Origin: JBBROS01 sp964246015 | GTDB taxonomy: Bacteria; Pseudomonadota; Alphaproteobacteria; Acetobacterales; Acetobacteraceae | Length of the DNA: 46,941 nt | Assembly: GCA_964246015.1 (NCBI GenBank) | Contig: CAXTPG010000023.1 | Coordinates: 1-46,941, forward strand | Direction of reading: 5' to 3' | In this document: positions 8,007-16,600 of the stretch, piece after piece | Position numbering within the stretch: the stretch's first letter is position 1 | Layout: every line of letters starts with the position of its first letter | Made by a program: the position numbers and the translations under genes | The notes under the pieces: generated by a model | What the model saw: the letters and a program-made list of their open reading frames with translations, nothing else | What the model was told of the DNA's origin: nothing | Database searches by the model: none

Positions 8007-9334
8007 CCCGCCAGCTCAAACTCGGGGCCTTCCTCAGCACCCCCGGCAACCACCTCGCCGGCTGGCGCCACCCCGACGCCGTCACGACGACCGACATGGA
8101 CTTCCGCGAATACGCCCGCATCGCCCGCCTCGCCGAGCAATACAGATACGACACGATCTTCTTCCAGGACACCGCCGCCGTGAACGGCAGCCAGGCCCTG
8201 GCCCGCGGCGACACCTCCCGCGCCCGCCTCAGCCGAACCGTCAAGCTCGAACCCACCGCCCTCCTTGCCGCCCTCGGGGCCATCACCACCCGCATCGGCC
8301 TCATCGCCACCATGACGACCACCTACAACGAGCCCTACAACGTCGCCCGCCGCTTCGCCTCGCTCGACCACCTCAGCCAGGGCCGCGCCGGCTGGAACCT
8401 CGTCACCTCCCAGATCGAGGACGAAGCCCAGAACTTCGGTTTCGACGACCACATGGACCACGCCGCCCGCTACGCCCGCGCCGCCGAGTTCTTCGACGTC
8501 GTCACCGGCCTATGGGACGGCTGGGACGAAGGCGCGCTCCCGCGCGACAAGGAAACCGGCATCTACCTCGACCGCGACCGCGTCCACTTCCTCGACCATA
8601 AAGGCCCCCATTTCCAGGTCCGCGGCCCCCTGAACGTCGCCCGCTGCCCCCAGGGCCGCCCCATCGTGGCGCAAGCCGGCAGCAGCGAAGCCGGCCGCGA
8701 ACTCGCCGCCCGCACCGCCGACCTCGTCTTCACCGCCCAGACCAGACTGCCCGAAGCCCAGGCCTTCTACGCCGACCTCAAATCCCGCACCGCCAAGTAC
8801 GGCCGCGCACCCGACGACATCAAGATCATGCCCGGCATCACCCCCGTCCTCGGCGCCACCCACGCCGAAGCCCGGCAGAAATACGAATACCTCCAATCCC
8901 TCCTGCCCGACGACGTCGCCCTCCAATCCCTCAGCCACATCAGCGGCGGGCTCGACCTCACGCAATTCCCGATGGATGGACCCCTCCCCGACCTCCCGCC
9001 CAGCAACGCGGCCAAGGCACGCCAGGACCTCATCGTCCGCACCGCCCGCGACCAGAACATGACGCTCCGCGAGATCGCCCGCCACACCGCCGCCGGCACC
9101 GGCCACCGCGTCATGGTCGGCACCGCCGAATGGATGGCCGACGAACTCGAAACCTGGCTGAAATACGACGCCGCCGACGGCTTCAACGTCATCTGCAACT
9201 GGTACCACGCCCCCTTCGAGGAGTTCACGACCCAGGTGATCCCCGAACTCCAGCGCCGAGGCGTCTTCCGACGGGAATACGAAGGTCCGACCCTTCGGGA
9301 AAACCTCGGCCTATCCCACCCCCGCCATCCCTGA
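8003..9334 (+). CDS. LLM-class flavin-dependent monooxygenase (NtaA/SnaA/DszA family), copy 3
   Basis: The 443-residue product is a close relative of the preceding gene, sharing TTYNEPYNVARRF, GRAGWNLVTSQ, NFGFDDHMDHAARYARA, PLNVARCPQGRPIVAQAGSS and LRENLGL near the end. The function is FMNH2-dependent oxygenation of an unknown substrate. The reading frame is open well upstream, but family homology begins at MTRQLKLGAFLSTPGNHLAGW. I place the start at ATG 8003, overlapping the upstream stop (ATGA). It ends seven bases before the convergent cobQ gene, so transcripts from both sides may overlap. Confidence 0.92.
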   Translation: MTRQLKLGAFLSTPGNHLAGWRHPDAVTTTDMDFREYARIARLAEQYRYDTIFFQDTAAVNGSQALARGDTSRARLSRTVKLEPTALLAALGAITTRIGLIATMTTTYNEPYNVARRFASLDHLSQGRAGWNLVTSQIEDEAQNFGFDDHMDHAARYARAAEFFDVVTGLWDGWDEGALPRDKETGIYLDRDRVHFLDHKGPHFQVRGPLNVARCPQGRPIVAQAGSSEAGRELAARTADLVFTAQTRLPEAQAFYADLKSRTAKYGRAPDDIKIMPGITPVLGATHAEARQKYEYLQSLLPDDVALQSLSHISGGLDLTQFPMDGPLPDLPPSNAAKARQDLIVRTARDQNMTLREIARHTAAGTGHRVMVGTAEWMADELETWLKYDAADGFNVICNWYHAPFEEFTTQVIPELQRRGVFRREYEGPTLRENLGLSHPRHP

Positions 9335-9341
9335 TCGACCG

Positions 9342-10793
9342 TTACCGCGCCAACCCCAGAACCCGCCCCACATCCATATGCGCCTCCAGATGCGCCGCCA
9401 GCCCATCCAGCGCCCCCTCCACCGCCGCCTCGTACCGGTGCCCCGAAGACACCCCGCCCAGCATTTGCACCCACGCCCCCCGCTGCCCATCGTCCCGGAA
9501 CAGCCCGTGCACATACGTCCCGGACACCAGCCCGTCCGCACTCACCGCCCCATCCCCGCGCCCGTCCTCGAACCGCAGCAGCGGCCGGCCCGCATCCGCC
9601 CCCTCCGTCCGCCCCATGTGCATCTCGTACCCCTCGAACCCCGCCCCCAGGCCCGCCCCCCGCACCGCCTGCAGCCGCTTCTCCCCCGTCAGCACCGTCT
9701 CGACATCCAGCAGCCCAAGCCCCGCAACCGCCCCCGCCGGACCCTCCACCCCATCGGGATCGGCCACCAGCCGCCCCAGCATCTGATACCCCCCGCACAC
9801 CCCCAGCACCCGCCCCCCCCGGCGCCGATGCGCAACCACGTCCCCCTCCCACCCCGCCGCCCGGAACGCCGCCAGATCGGCGATCGTGCTCTTCGACCCC
9901 GGCAGCAGCACCAGGTCGCACACCGGCAGCGCCTCCCCGGGCCGCACCAGCACCAGCTCCACCCCCGCTTCCTGCGCCAGCGGGTCCAGATCGTCGAAAT
10001 TCGCGATCATCGGCAGCACCGGCACCGCCACCCGCACCCCCGCGCCGGCCGACCGAGCCTCCAGATCCGCCGCATCCTCCGCCGGCAGCACCCCGGCATC
10101 TGCGAAATGCGGCACCAGCCCCAGCGCCGCCCACCCCGTCCGCGCCGCGATGAACGCCATCCCATCCGCGAACAGCGATAAATCCCCCCGCATCCGGTTG
10201 ACGATGAATCCAACGACCATCGCCGCATCCGCGGGGTCCAGCACCGCCCGGGTCCCCACCAGGCTCGCGATAACGCCCCCGCGGTCGATGTCACCCACAA
10301 CCACCACCGGCACGTCGGCCGCCCGCGCGAACCCCATGTTGGCGATGTCCCCCGCCCGCAGGTTCACCTCCGACGCACTCCCGGCCCCCTCCACCAGCAC
10401 CAGCGCGCATTCCGCCCGCAGCCGCGCGAAACTATCCAGCACGGCCGGCATCAACCCAGGCTTCATCGCCTGATACTCCCGCGCCCGCGCCGTCCCCCGC
10501 ACCCGCCCCTGCACCACAAGCTGCGCGCCCACCTCGCTCTGCGGCTTCAGCAGCACCGGGTTCATGTGCACGCTGGGCGCCACGCCGGCCGCCCGGGCCT
10601 GCAACGCCTGCGCCCGCCCGATCTCCCCCCCATCTTCCGTGACCGCCGCATTGTTGCTCATGTTCTGCGGTTTGAACGGCCGAACACTGATCCCCCGCCG
10701 AACCGCCGCCCGGCACAACCCCGCCACGAGCAGAGACTTCCCGACGCTCGACCCCGTCCCCTGCACCATCAACGCCCCGGCAGCCAAACCCAT
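9342..10793 (-). CDS. cobQ: Cobyric acid synthase (glutamine-dependent amidase)
   Basis: CobQ amidates the b, d, e and g side chains of adenosylcobyrinic a,c-diamide using glutamine and ATP. The 483-residue protein has the N-terminal synthetase domain beginning MVQGTGSSVGKS with FKPQNMSNNAAVT. The C-terminal class-I-like amidotransferase domain carries Cys333 in GVCGGYQMLG and His429 in GTYVHGLF. Length and order of domains are normal for the family. The ATG at 10793 follows the cobO stop by two bases; an in-frame TTG at 10799 would add two residues. It is the last gene of the minus-strand cobU-cobO-cobQ operon. Confidence 0.96.
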   Translation of the reverse strand: MGLAAGALMVQGTGSSVGKSLLVAGLCRAAVRRGISVRPFKPQNMSNNAAVTEDGGEIGRAQALQARAAGVAPSVHMNPVLLKPQSEVGAQLVVQGRVRGTARAREYQAMKPGLMPAVLDSFARLRAECALVLVEGAGSASEVNLRAGDIANMGFARAADVPVVVVGDIDRGGVIASLVGTRAVLDPADAAMVVGFIVNRMRGDLSLFADGMAFIAARTGWAALGLVPHFADAGVLPAEDAADLEARSAGAGVRVAVPVLPMIANFDDLDPLAQEAGVELVLVRPGEALPVCDLVLLPGSKSTIADLAAFRAAGWEGDVVAHRRRGGRVLGVCGGYQMLGRLVADPDGVEGPAGAVAGLGLLDVETVLTGEKRLQAVRGAGLGAGFEGYEMHMGRTEGADAGRPLLRFEDGRGDGAVSADGLVSGTYVHGLFRDDGQRGAWVQMLGGVSSGHRYEAAVEGALDGLAAHLEAHMDVGRVLGLAR

Positions 10794-10795
10794 CC

Positions 10796-11398
10796 TCAAA
10801 ACTCCACCCCCTCCTGCGCCCTGACGCCGGCCGCAAAGTGATGCTTCACCACCCCCATCTCCGTCACAAGATCGGCCGCCTCGACCAGCCCAGGCCGGGC
10901 ATTCCGCCCCGTCACCACGACATGCAGCCCGGCAGGCCGCGCAGCCAACCCCGCCAGCACCACCCCCTCGTCCAGATACCCGTACCGCAACGCGATGTTC
11001 AGCTCATCGAGCACCAGCAGCCCCAGCCCCGGCCGCCCCATCAGCTCCACCGCCTTCCCCCAGGCCCGCTCCGCCGCCGCGACATCCCGCGCACGGTCCT
11101 GGGTCTCCCACGTGAACCCCTCGCCCATCGTGTGCCATTCCACCAGGTCGCCGAACCGCAGCAACGCCGTCCGTTCCCCCGTCTCCCACGCCCCCTTGAT
11201 GAACTGCACCACCCCGCACGCCCGCCCCCGCCCCACCATCCGCAGCAACAGCCCGAACGCCGCCGTCGTCTTTCCCTTCCCCGGTCCCGTATGGACCATC
11301 AGCAGCCCCTTCTCGATCGTCTTGGACGCCACCTCAGCGTCCTGAACGGCCTTCCGCTTTGCCATCTTCTCGGCATGCCGCGCTTGATCGTCGCTCAT
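10796..11398 (-). CDS. cobO: Cob(I)yrinic acid a,c-diamide adenosyltransferase
   Basis: CobO (BtuR/CobA type) transfers the adenosyl group of ATP to reduced cobalt of the corrinoid. The 200-residue protein has the P-loop variant HTGPGKGKTTAAFG (about residues 36-49), the VVQFIKGAWETGE segment and the LLVLDELNIALRYGY acidic region. Homology begins at MSDDQARHAEKMAKRK, so I use the ATG at 11398 rather than the longer open frame. This start overlaps the last base of the cobU stop (TGATG). It lies between cobU and cobQ in one minus-strand transcription unit. Confidence 0.95.
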   Translation of the reverse strand: MSDDQARHAEKMAKRKAVQDAEVASKTIEKGLLMVHTGPGKGKTTAAFGLLLRMVGRGRACGVVQFIKGAWETGERTALLRFGDLVEWHTMGEGFTWETQDRARDVAAAERAWGKAVELMGRPGLGLLVLDELNIALRYGYLDEGVVLAGLAARPAGLHVVVTGRNARPGLVEAADLVTEMGVVKHHFAAGVRAQEGVEF

Positions 11399-11886
11399 CA
11401 CTTCACCTTCACCGGAATGCCCGCCACCATCAGCACGACCGCATCCGCCTGCGCCGCCAGCCTCTGATGCAGCACGCCCGCCGCGTCCCGGAACCGCCGG
11501 GCCAGCGCGTTCTCCGGCACGATCCCCAACCCCACCTCGCTCGACACCAGCACCGTCGGTGCCTCCCGCCCAGTCACGGCCTCCGCCAGCCGCGCCCCTG
11601 CCGCCTCCACATCCATGTCGGCCAGCATGACGTTCGTCAGCCACAGCGTCAGGCAATCCACCAGCACCGGCCCCTCCCCAAGCGCGCCCGCGACATCGAT
11701 CGGCGCCTCCACCGTCACCCACCCTGCCCCCCGCCGGCCCCGGTGCACGGCGATCCGCGCCCGCATCTCGTCATCCCACGCCTGCGCCGTCGCCACATAC
11801 GTCCAGGGTCCCGGCCCCGCCGAAACCAGCCCCTCCGCATGCCGGCTCTTGCCCGACCGGGCCCCCCCAAGCACCAACGTCAACAT
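11398..11886 (-). CDS. cobU: Adenosylcobinamide kinase / adenosylcobinamide-phosphate guanylyltransferase
   Basis: This bifunctional enzyme (CobU, called CobP in the aerobic pathway) phosphorylates adenosylcobinamide and adds GMP to it, activating it for nucleotide-loop assembly. The 162-residue protein begins MLTLVLGGARSGKS, a P-loop at residues 7-14. It has HRGRRGAGWVTVEAP with His48, the likely guanylylated histidine, and DCLTLWLTN for substrate binding. It is the first gene of the minus-strand operon, and its start faces the plus-strand cobalamin riboswitch about 45 bases away. The minus-strand leader is thus very short, and I see no riboswitch on that strand. Confidence 0.94.
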   Translation of the reverse strand: MLTLVLGGARSGKSRHAEGLVSAGPGPWTYVATAQAWDDEMRARIAVHRGRRGAGWVTVEAPIDVAGALGEGPVLVDCLTLWLTNVMLADMDVEAAGARLAEAVTGREAPTVLVSSEVGLGIVPENALARRFRDAAGVLHQRLAAQADAVVLMVAGIPVKVK

Positions 11887-11929
11887 CCCGGTTTGCCCGC
11901 CATCACGCTTCAAGCCATACTGCCCAACG

Positions 11930-12112
11930 ATGGTCCCTCCTAGCGGCAACGCCAGGAGGGTTAATAGGGAAGCCGGTCCGACGCCGGCGCTGTCCCCGCA
12001 ACTGTAGGCGGCGAGGCCCCTGCCGCACGCCACTGGGCGAAATCCCGGGAAGGCAGGCAGAGGCCGTGGGGCGAAAGCCCCGGACCCGCAAGCCAGGAGA
12101 CCTGCCATCGGC
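11930..12112 (+). promoter_or_regulatory. Cobalamin (B12) riboswitch
   Basis: The plus strand carries the conserved cobalamin-riboswitch elements in order: TTAATAGGGAAGCCGGT near 11961, GCTGTCCCCGCAACTGTA near 11989, CCACTGGGCGAAATCCCGGG near 12030, and the B12 box AGCCAGGAGACCTGCC at about 12090-12105. It lies in the 354-bp gap between cobU and the DUF1636 gene and reads toward DUF1636-cobW-cobN. Adenosylcobalamin binding is expected to switch the downstream operon off. The limits given are approximate because the outer stem was not folded computationally. Confidence 0.93.
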
Positions 12113-12170
12113 GGTGCCCCCACGGGCGCCGTGTTGGATCGCGACGCCGGGCGGGGTGCCCCGGCGACGG

Positions 12171-12189
12171 CGGTGCTGCTGCAGCACCG
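12171..12189 (+). terminator. Hairpin in riboswitch expression platform
   Basis: CGGTGCTG and CAGCACCG form a perfect 8-bp stem with a CTG loop, followed by a G/C-rich stretch but no T-run. It lies between the B12 box and the DUF1636 start. A second short pairing, TCCC/GGGA around 12222-12234, overlaps the likely Shine-Dalgarno AGGGA. Control may therefore be by blocking translation, by Rho, or by an unusual terminator. Confidence 0.45.
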
Positions 12190-12240
12190 ACCCGCGGGCG
12201 GGGCGCCCGGGGGCGGTCGGTATCCCATGAGGGACGAACC

Positions 12241-12597
12241 ATGCCCACGCTCCACGTCTGCACCACCTGCCGCACCGGCCTCCCCTTGGCCGAGGGCGAA
12301 ATCCCGCCCGGCCAGCACATGTTCGATGCCGTCGCCGCCCTCGCCCCCCCGGGCGTCGATCTTCGCCCCGTCAAGTGCCTCAGCCTCTGCGACCACGGCT
12401 GCGCCGCCGCAATCTCCATGCCCGGCAAATGGAGCTACCTCCTCGGCCGCCTCGACCCGTCGCTCGCGCCCGACCTCCTGACCTACGCCGAAACCTACGC
12501 CCAGCACCCTACCGGCACCGTCCTCCCCTCCCGCCGCCCCGCCTCCCTCGCCCGCATCGTCCTCGGCCGCCTCCCCGCCACGGAGATCGCAGCATGA
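12241..12597 (+). CDS. DUF1636 ferredoxin-like metal-binding protein
   Basis: This 118-residue protein opens MPTLHVCTTCRTGLP and later has KCLSLCDHGCAAAI, a thioredoxin-like (2Fe-2S)-ferredoxin pattern with two groups of cysteines. Members of DUF1636 are commonly found beside cobW and cobN in alphaproteobacteria, but no reaction is established for the family. Here it is the first gene under the B12 riboswitch, and its stop overlaps the cobW start (ATGA). A role in cobalt handling, or electron supply for corrin-ring chemistry, is an inference from context. Confidence 0.88.
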   Translation: MPTLHVCTTCRTGLPLAEGEIPPGQHMFDAVAALAPPGVDLRPVKCLSLCDHGCAAAISMPGKWSYLLGRLDPSLAPDLLTYAETYAQHPTGTVLPSRRPASLARIVLGRLPATEIAA

Positions 12598-13625
12598 TCC
12601 CGGTAACAGTCCTCACCGGCTTCCTCGGCGCCGGCAAGACCACCATGCTCCGCCACATCGTCGAGAACGCGAACGGCCGCCGCCTCGCCCTAATCGTCAA
12701 CGAGTTCGGCGCCGTCGGCATCGACGCCGACACCATGCGCGGCTGCGGCATCCCCGCCTGCGAAGACGCCGACATCGTCGAGCTCGCCAATGGCTGCCTC
12801 TGCTGCACCGTCGCCGACGAGTTCCTCCCCGCCATGCAGGCCCTGCTCGACCGCGCCGACCCGCCCGAGCACATCGTCATCGAGACCTCGGGCCTCGCCC
12901 TGCCCAAACCCCTCCTGAAAGCCTTCCGCTGGCCAGGCATCGCCGACCGCGTCACCGTCGACGGGGTCGTCACGCTGGTCGATGCCCCCGCCGTCGCCGC
13001 CGGCCGCTTCGCCGACGACCCCGAAGCCGTCGCCCGCCAACGCGCCGAGGACCCAGGGCTCGACCACGACAATCCCCTCGCCGAAGTCTACGAAGACCAA
13101 CTCAACTGCGCCGACCTCGTCGTGCTCAACAAGACCGACCTCCTCGACGCCGAAGCCCTCGCCACCGTCACGGCGGACATCGAGGCAGCCCTCCCTCGCG
13201 CCGTCCGCCTCGTTCCCGCCACCCACGGCCGCCTCCCCCTCGCCATCCTCCTCGGTCTCGGTGCCGCCGCCCAGAATGACCTGGCCGCCCGCCCCAGCCA
13301 CCACGACGCGGAAGACGGCGAGCACGAGCACGACGATTTCGACAGCTTCGTCGTTTCCCTCGCCGAAACCGATGACCCCGCCGCCCTTGCCGCGCGCCTG
13401 CGCCGGGTCGCGGAAACCCACGACATCCTCCGCATGAAGGGCTTCGCCGCCGTCGCCGGAAAACCCATGCGCCTCGCCATCCAGGGCGTCGGCCCCCGCT
13501 TCACCCAGGCCTACGACCGCGCCTGGCGTCCCGGCGAACCCCGAGCCGGCCACATCGTCGTCATCGGCCAGACCGGCATGGACCGTGCCGCCATCCAGAC
13601 GGCGATCGGGGCCGGCATCGCGTAA
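12594..13625 (+). CDS. cobW: CobW-family GTPase, cobalt delivery to cobalamin synthesis
   Basis: CobW is a G3E-family GTPase metallochaperone that supplies Co2+ to the CobNST chelatase. The 343-residue protein has P-loop GFLGAGKTT at residues 9-17, the metal site CLCC at 68-71, NKTD at 179-182 and a histidine-rich acidic loop at about 236-250 (HHDAEDGEHEHDD). A C-terminal CobW_C domain follows. The frame is open further upstream, but the P-loop position fixes the start at ATG 12594, inside the ATGA overlap with DUF1636. It is coupled to cobN by a TAATG overlap, which fits delivery of metal to the chelatase. Confidence 0.95.
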   Translation: MIPVTVLTGFLGAGKTTMLRHIVENANGRRLALIVNEFGAVGIDADTMRGCGIPACEDADIVELANGCLCCTVADEFLPAMQALLDRADPPEHIVIETSGLALPKPLLKAFRWPGIADRVTVDGVVTLVDAPAVAAGRFADDPEAVARQRAEDPGLDHDNPLAEVYEDQLNCADLVVLNKTDLLDAEALATVTADIEAALPRAVRLVPATHGRLPLAILLGLGAAAQNDLAARPSHHDAEDGEHEHDDFDSFVVSLAETDDPAALAARLRRVAETHDILRMKGFAAVAGKPMRLAIQGVGPRFTQAYDRAWRPGEPRAGHIVVIGQTGMDRAAIQTAIGAGIA

Positions 13626-16600
13626 TGCACCTCCTGGTCCGCGAAACCCGCAGCCTCGATGAAGACGCCCCGGCGCAGGAACCGGGGCAGACCCCCGCCC
13701 CCCTGCTCGCCTTGTCGTTCTCCGACGCCGACCTGGGCGCCCTCGCCGCCGCGTGGACCCCCGCGTACCCCGACCTCCGCCTCGCGAGCCTCGCGCGCCT
13801 CCGCCACCCCATGTCCGTCGATCTCTACCTCGAACAACTCGTCGCGCACTCGCGCTGCGTCGTCATCCGCCTCCTCGGCGGCATGGATTATTGGCGCTAC
13901 GGCATCGAGGAAACCGCCGCCCTCTGCCGCCAGAAGGCCATTCCCCTGGCCCTCCTCCCCGGCGATGCCGCCGACGACTCCCGCCTCCGCACCCTGTCGA
14001 CCATCGATCCCCAGGCCTGGTCCGCCATCGACGCATCGATGCGAGAACACGACGCGCCCCTGACCCTCGACTGGGCCACCCACCTGGCCGGCAAAGCAGC
14101 CCGCCCAACCCGCCACCCCCACAAGATCCCCCAGCACGCCCTTCTCCCTCTCCCATCGGGAGAAGGCCGGGTGGAGGGTGATGCGATGCCCCTCGCACTC
14201 GCCGGCCAGAACCGAGCCGCAGCGATCATCCTCTACCGCTCCCACGTCCTCAGCGCCGACACCGCCCCCATCCAAGCCCTGGCAACCGCGCTCGAAGCCC
14301 GAGGCCTGATCCCCTACGCCCTCTACGTCCCCAGCCTCAAAGCCCCGGACTCCGCCGCCTGGACCGAACAGACCCTCAGATCCCTGGACCCCGCAGTCAT
14401 CCTCAACACCACCGCCTTCAGCGCCAGAACCCACGAGAAATCCCCCCTCGACGCCCCCGGCTGCCCCGTTCTCCAACTCGTCCTGGCCGGCAGCACGCGG
14501 GAAGCCTGGTCCAGCTCCGCACGTGGCCTCTCCGCCACCGATCTCGCGATGCAGGTCGTCCTCCCGGAACTCGACGGCCGCCTCCTCACCACCGCCATCA
14601 GCTTCAAGTCCGAAACCCCCCGCCACCCCACGCTCCAATACGCCCGCACCATCCACGCCCCCCACCCGACCGGCATCGCCCAGGCCGCCGACCGCGCCGC
14701 CGCCTGGGCCCGCCTCGCCACCACTCCACGCTCCCGACGCCGCCTGGCCCTGATCCTCAGCGACTACCCCGCCCACCCCGGCCAACAAGGCCACGCCGTG
14801 GGCCTCGACACGTTCCAAAGCCTGGAATCGATCCTGACCCTGCTCGCAACCCCCTCTCCCGTCGGAAGTGGGTCGGGCGGAACCAGCCAAGGTTCCACGG
14901 GCCCACTTCGCCCCTGGAATGCTGGTGGCGGGGAGGGTGCTTGCCCCACGACGGAACCGGCCGAGCGACAAGACGCGTACGCAACGACCACTCTATCCAC
15001 CGATCACCTCACCCACGCCCTGACCCGATCCCCCCCCACCCCCACCATCACACTCGAAACCTACCGCCGGCTCCTGGAAACCCTTCCCCTCCCCCTGCAG
15101 CACCAGCTTCACGCTGCCTGGGGTCCCCCCGAACACGACCCCGCCGTCCAGAACGACGCCTTCACCCTCCGCCACCTCCACGCCGGCAACGCCGTCATCG
15201 CCCTCCAGCCCGACCGCGGCGCCCCCGGCACGCGCCGCGCCACCTACCACGACCCCGACCTTCCCCCTCGCCACGCCTACGTCGCCTTCCACCTCTGGCT
15301 CCGCCACGTCCTCGACGTCCACGCCATCGTCCAGCTCGGCGCCCACGGCAGCCTCGAATGGCTCCCGGGGAAATCCGCCGCCCTGTCCCCGGCCTGCTGG
15401 CCCCAGGCCCTCCTCGGTCCCCTCCCGGTCATCTACCCCTTCATCGTCAACAACCCCGGCGAGGCTGCCGCCGCAAAGCGCCGCCTGGGCGCCGTCACCA
15501 TCGGCCACCTTACCCCACCCATCGGCCGAGCCCCCGCCCACGGGCCCGCCCGGACGCTCGAACGCCTCATCGACGAATACGCCACGGCCGACGGCCTCGA
15601 TCGCCGCCGTGCCGCATCCCTCCGCGCCGAGATCCTCGACCAGGCCCAATCCACAGGCCTCCTTGCCGAAGCCGGCGCCCCCCGCGACGCCACCCCCGAC
15701 GAAGCCCTCGCCCGCCTCGACGCCTACCTCTGCGACGTGAAGGACCTCCTTCTCCGCGACGGCCTCCACGTCTTCGGCCGCCCGCCTCCGGGCCGCACCG
15801 AAATCCTCGCCGCCACCGGCGCACAGGCGACCGCGGCCCTCGACGCCTCCCCCGCCGCCGAACAACGAGCCTTCCTGGCCGCCCTCGACGGCCGCTTCGT
15901 CCAACCCGGCCCCGCCGGAGCCCCCACACGGGGCCGCCTCGACGTCCTCCCGACCGGCCGCAACCTCACCACCATCGACCCGCGCCACGTCCCCACCCGC
16001 GCCGCCCTGGCGCTGGCCGAAAAAGCCGCCGCCGCCCTCCTCCGCCGCCACCTGCAGGACCACGGCGAACACCCGAAAACCATCGTGCTCGACCTCTGGG
16101 GCAGCACCACGATGCGCACCGGCGGCGAAGACCTGGCTCTCGCCTTCATCCTCCTTGGCGCCCGCCCAACCTGGGACGACGCCAGCGCCCGGGTTTCCGG
16201 CTATGAAATTCTCCCCCTCGCCCTGCTCGACCGCCCCCGCATCGACGTCACCCTCCGCATCTCCGGCCTCTTTCGCGACGCCTTCGCGACCCAGCTCACC
16301 CTTTTCGACACCCTTGCCACCGCCATCGCCGCCCGCGACGAAGCCCCCGACTGGAACCCGCTCGCCACCCAGGCCCCCCGCATCTACGGTCCCGCCCCCG
16401 GCCAATACGGCGCCGGCGACGGCACCGGCGCAGGCTGGCTGGCCGCCTCGTCCACCGCCTATGGTCAGACCCCCACCCACGACCCGGCCGGCCTCGCCGC
16501 CCGCATCGCCAACGCCGACGCCTTCCTCCACACCCAGGACCACGCCGAAACCGACCTGCTGGACTCGACGGACACCGCTGCCCACGAAGGCGGCTTCGCC

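Noticed and set aside
12113..12240. Short coding frame in the riboswitch leader
   Set aside because: The possible frames are explained by the GC-rich hairpins of the expression platform and have no family similarity.
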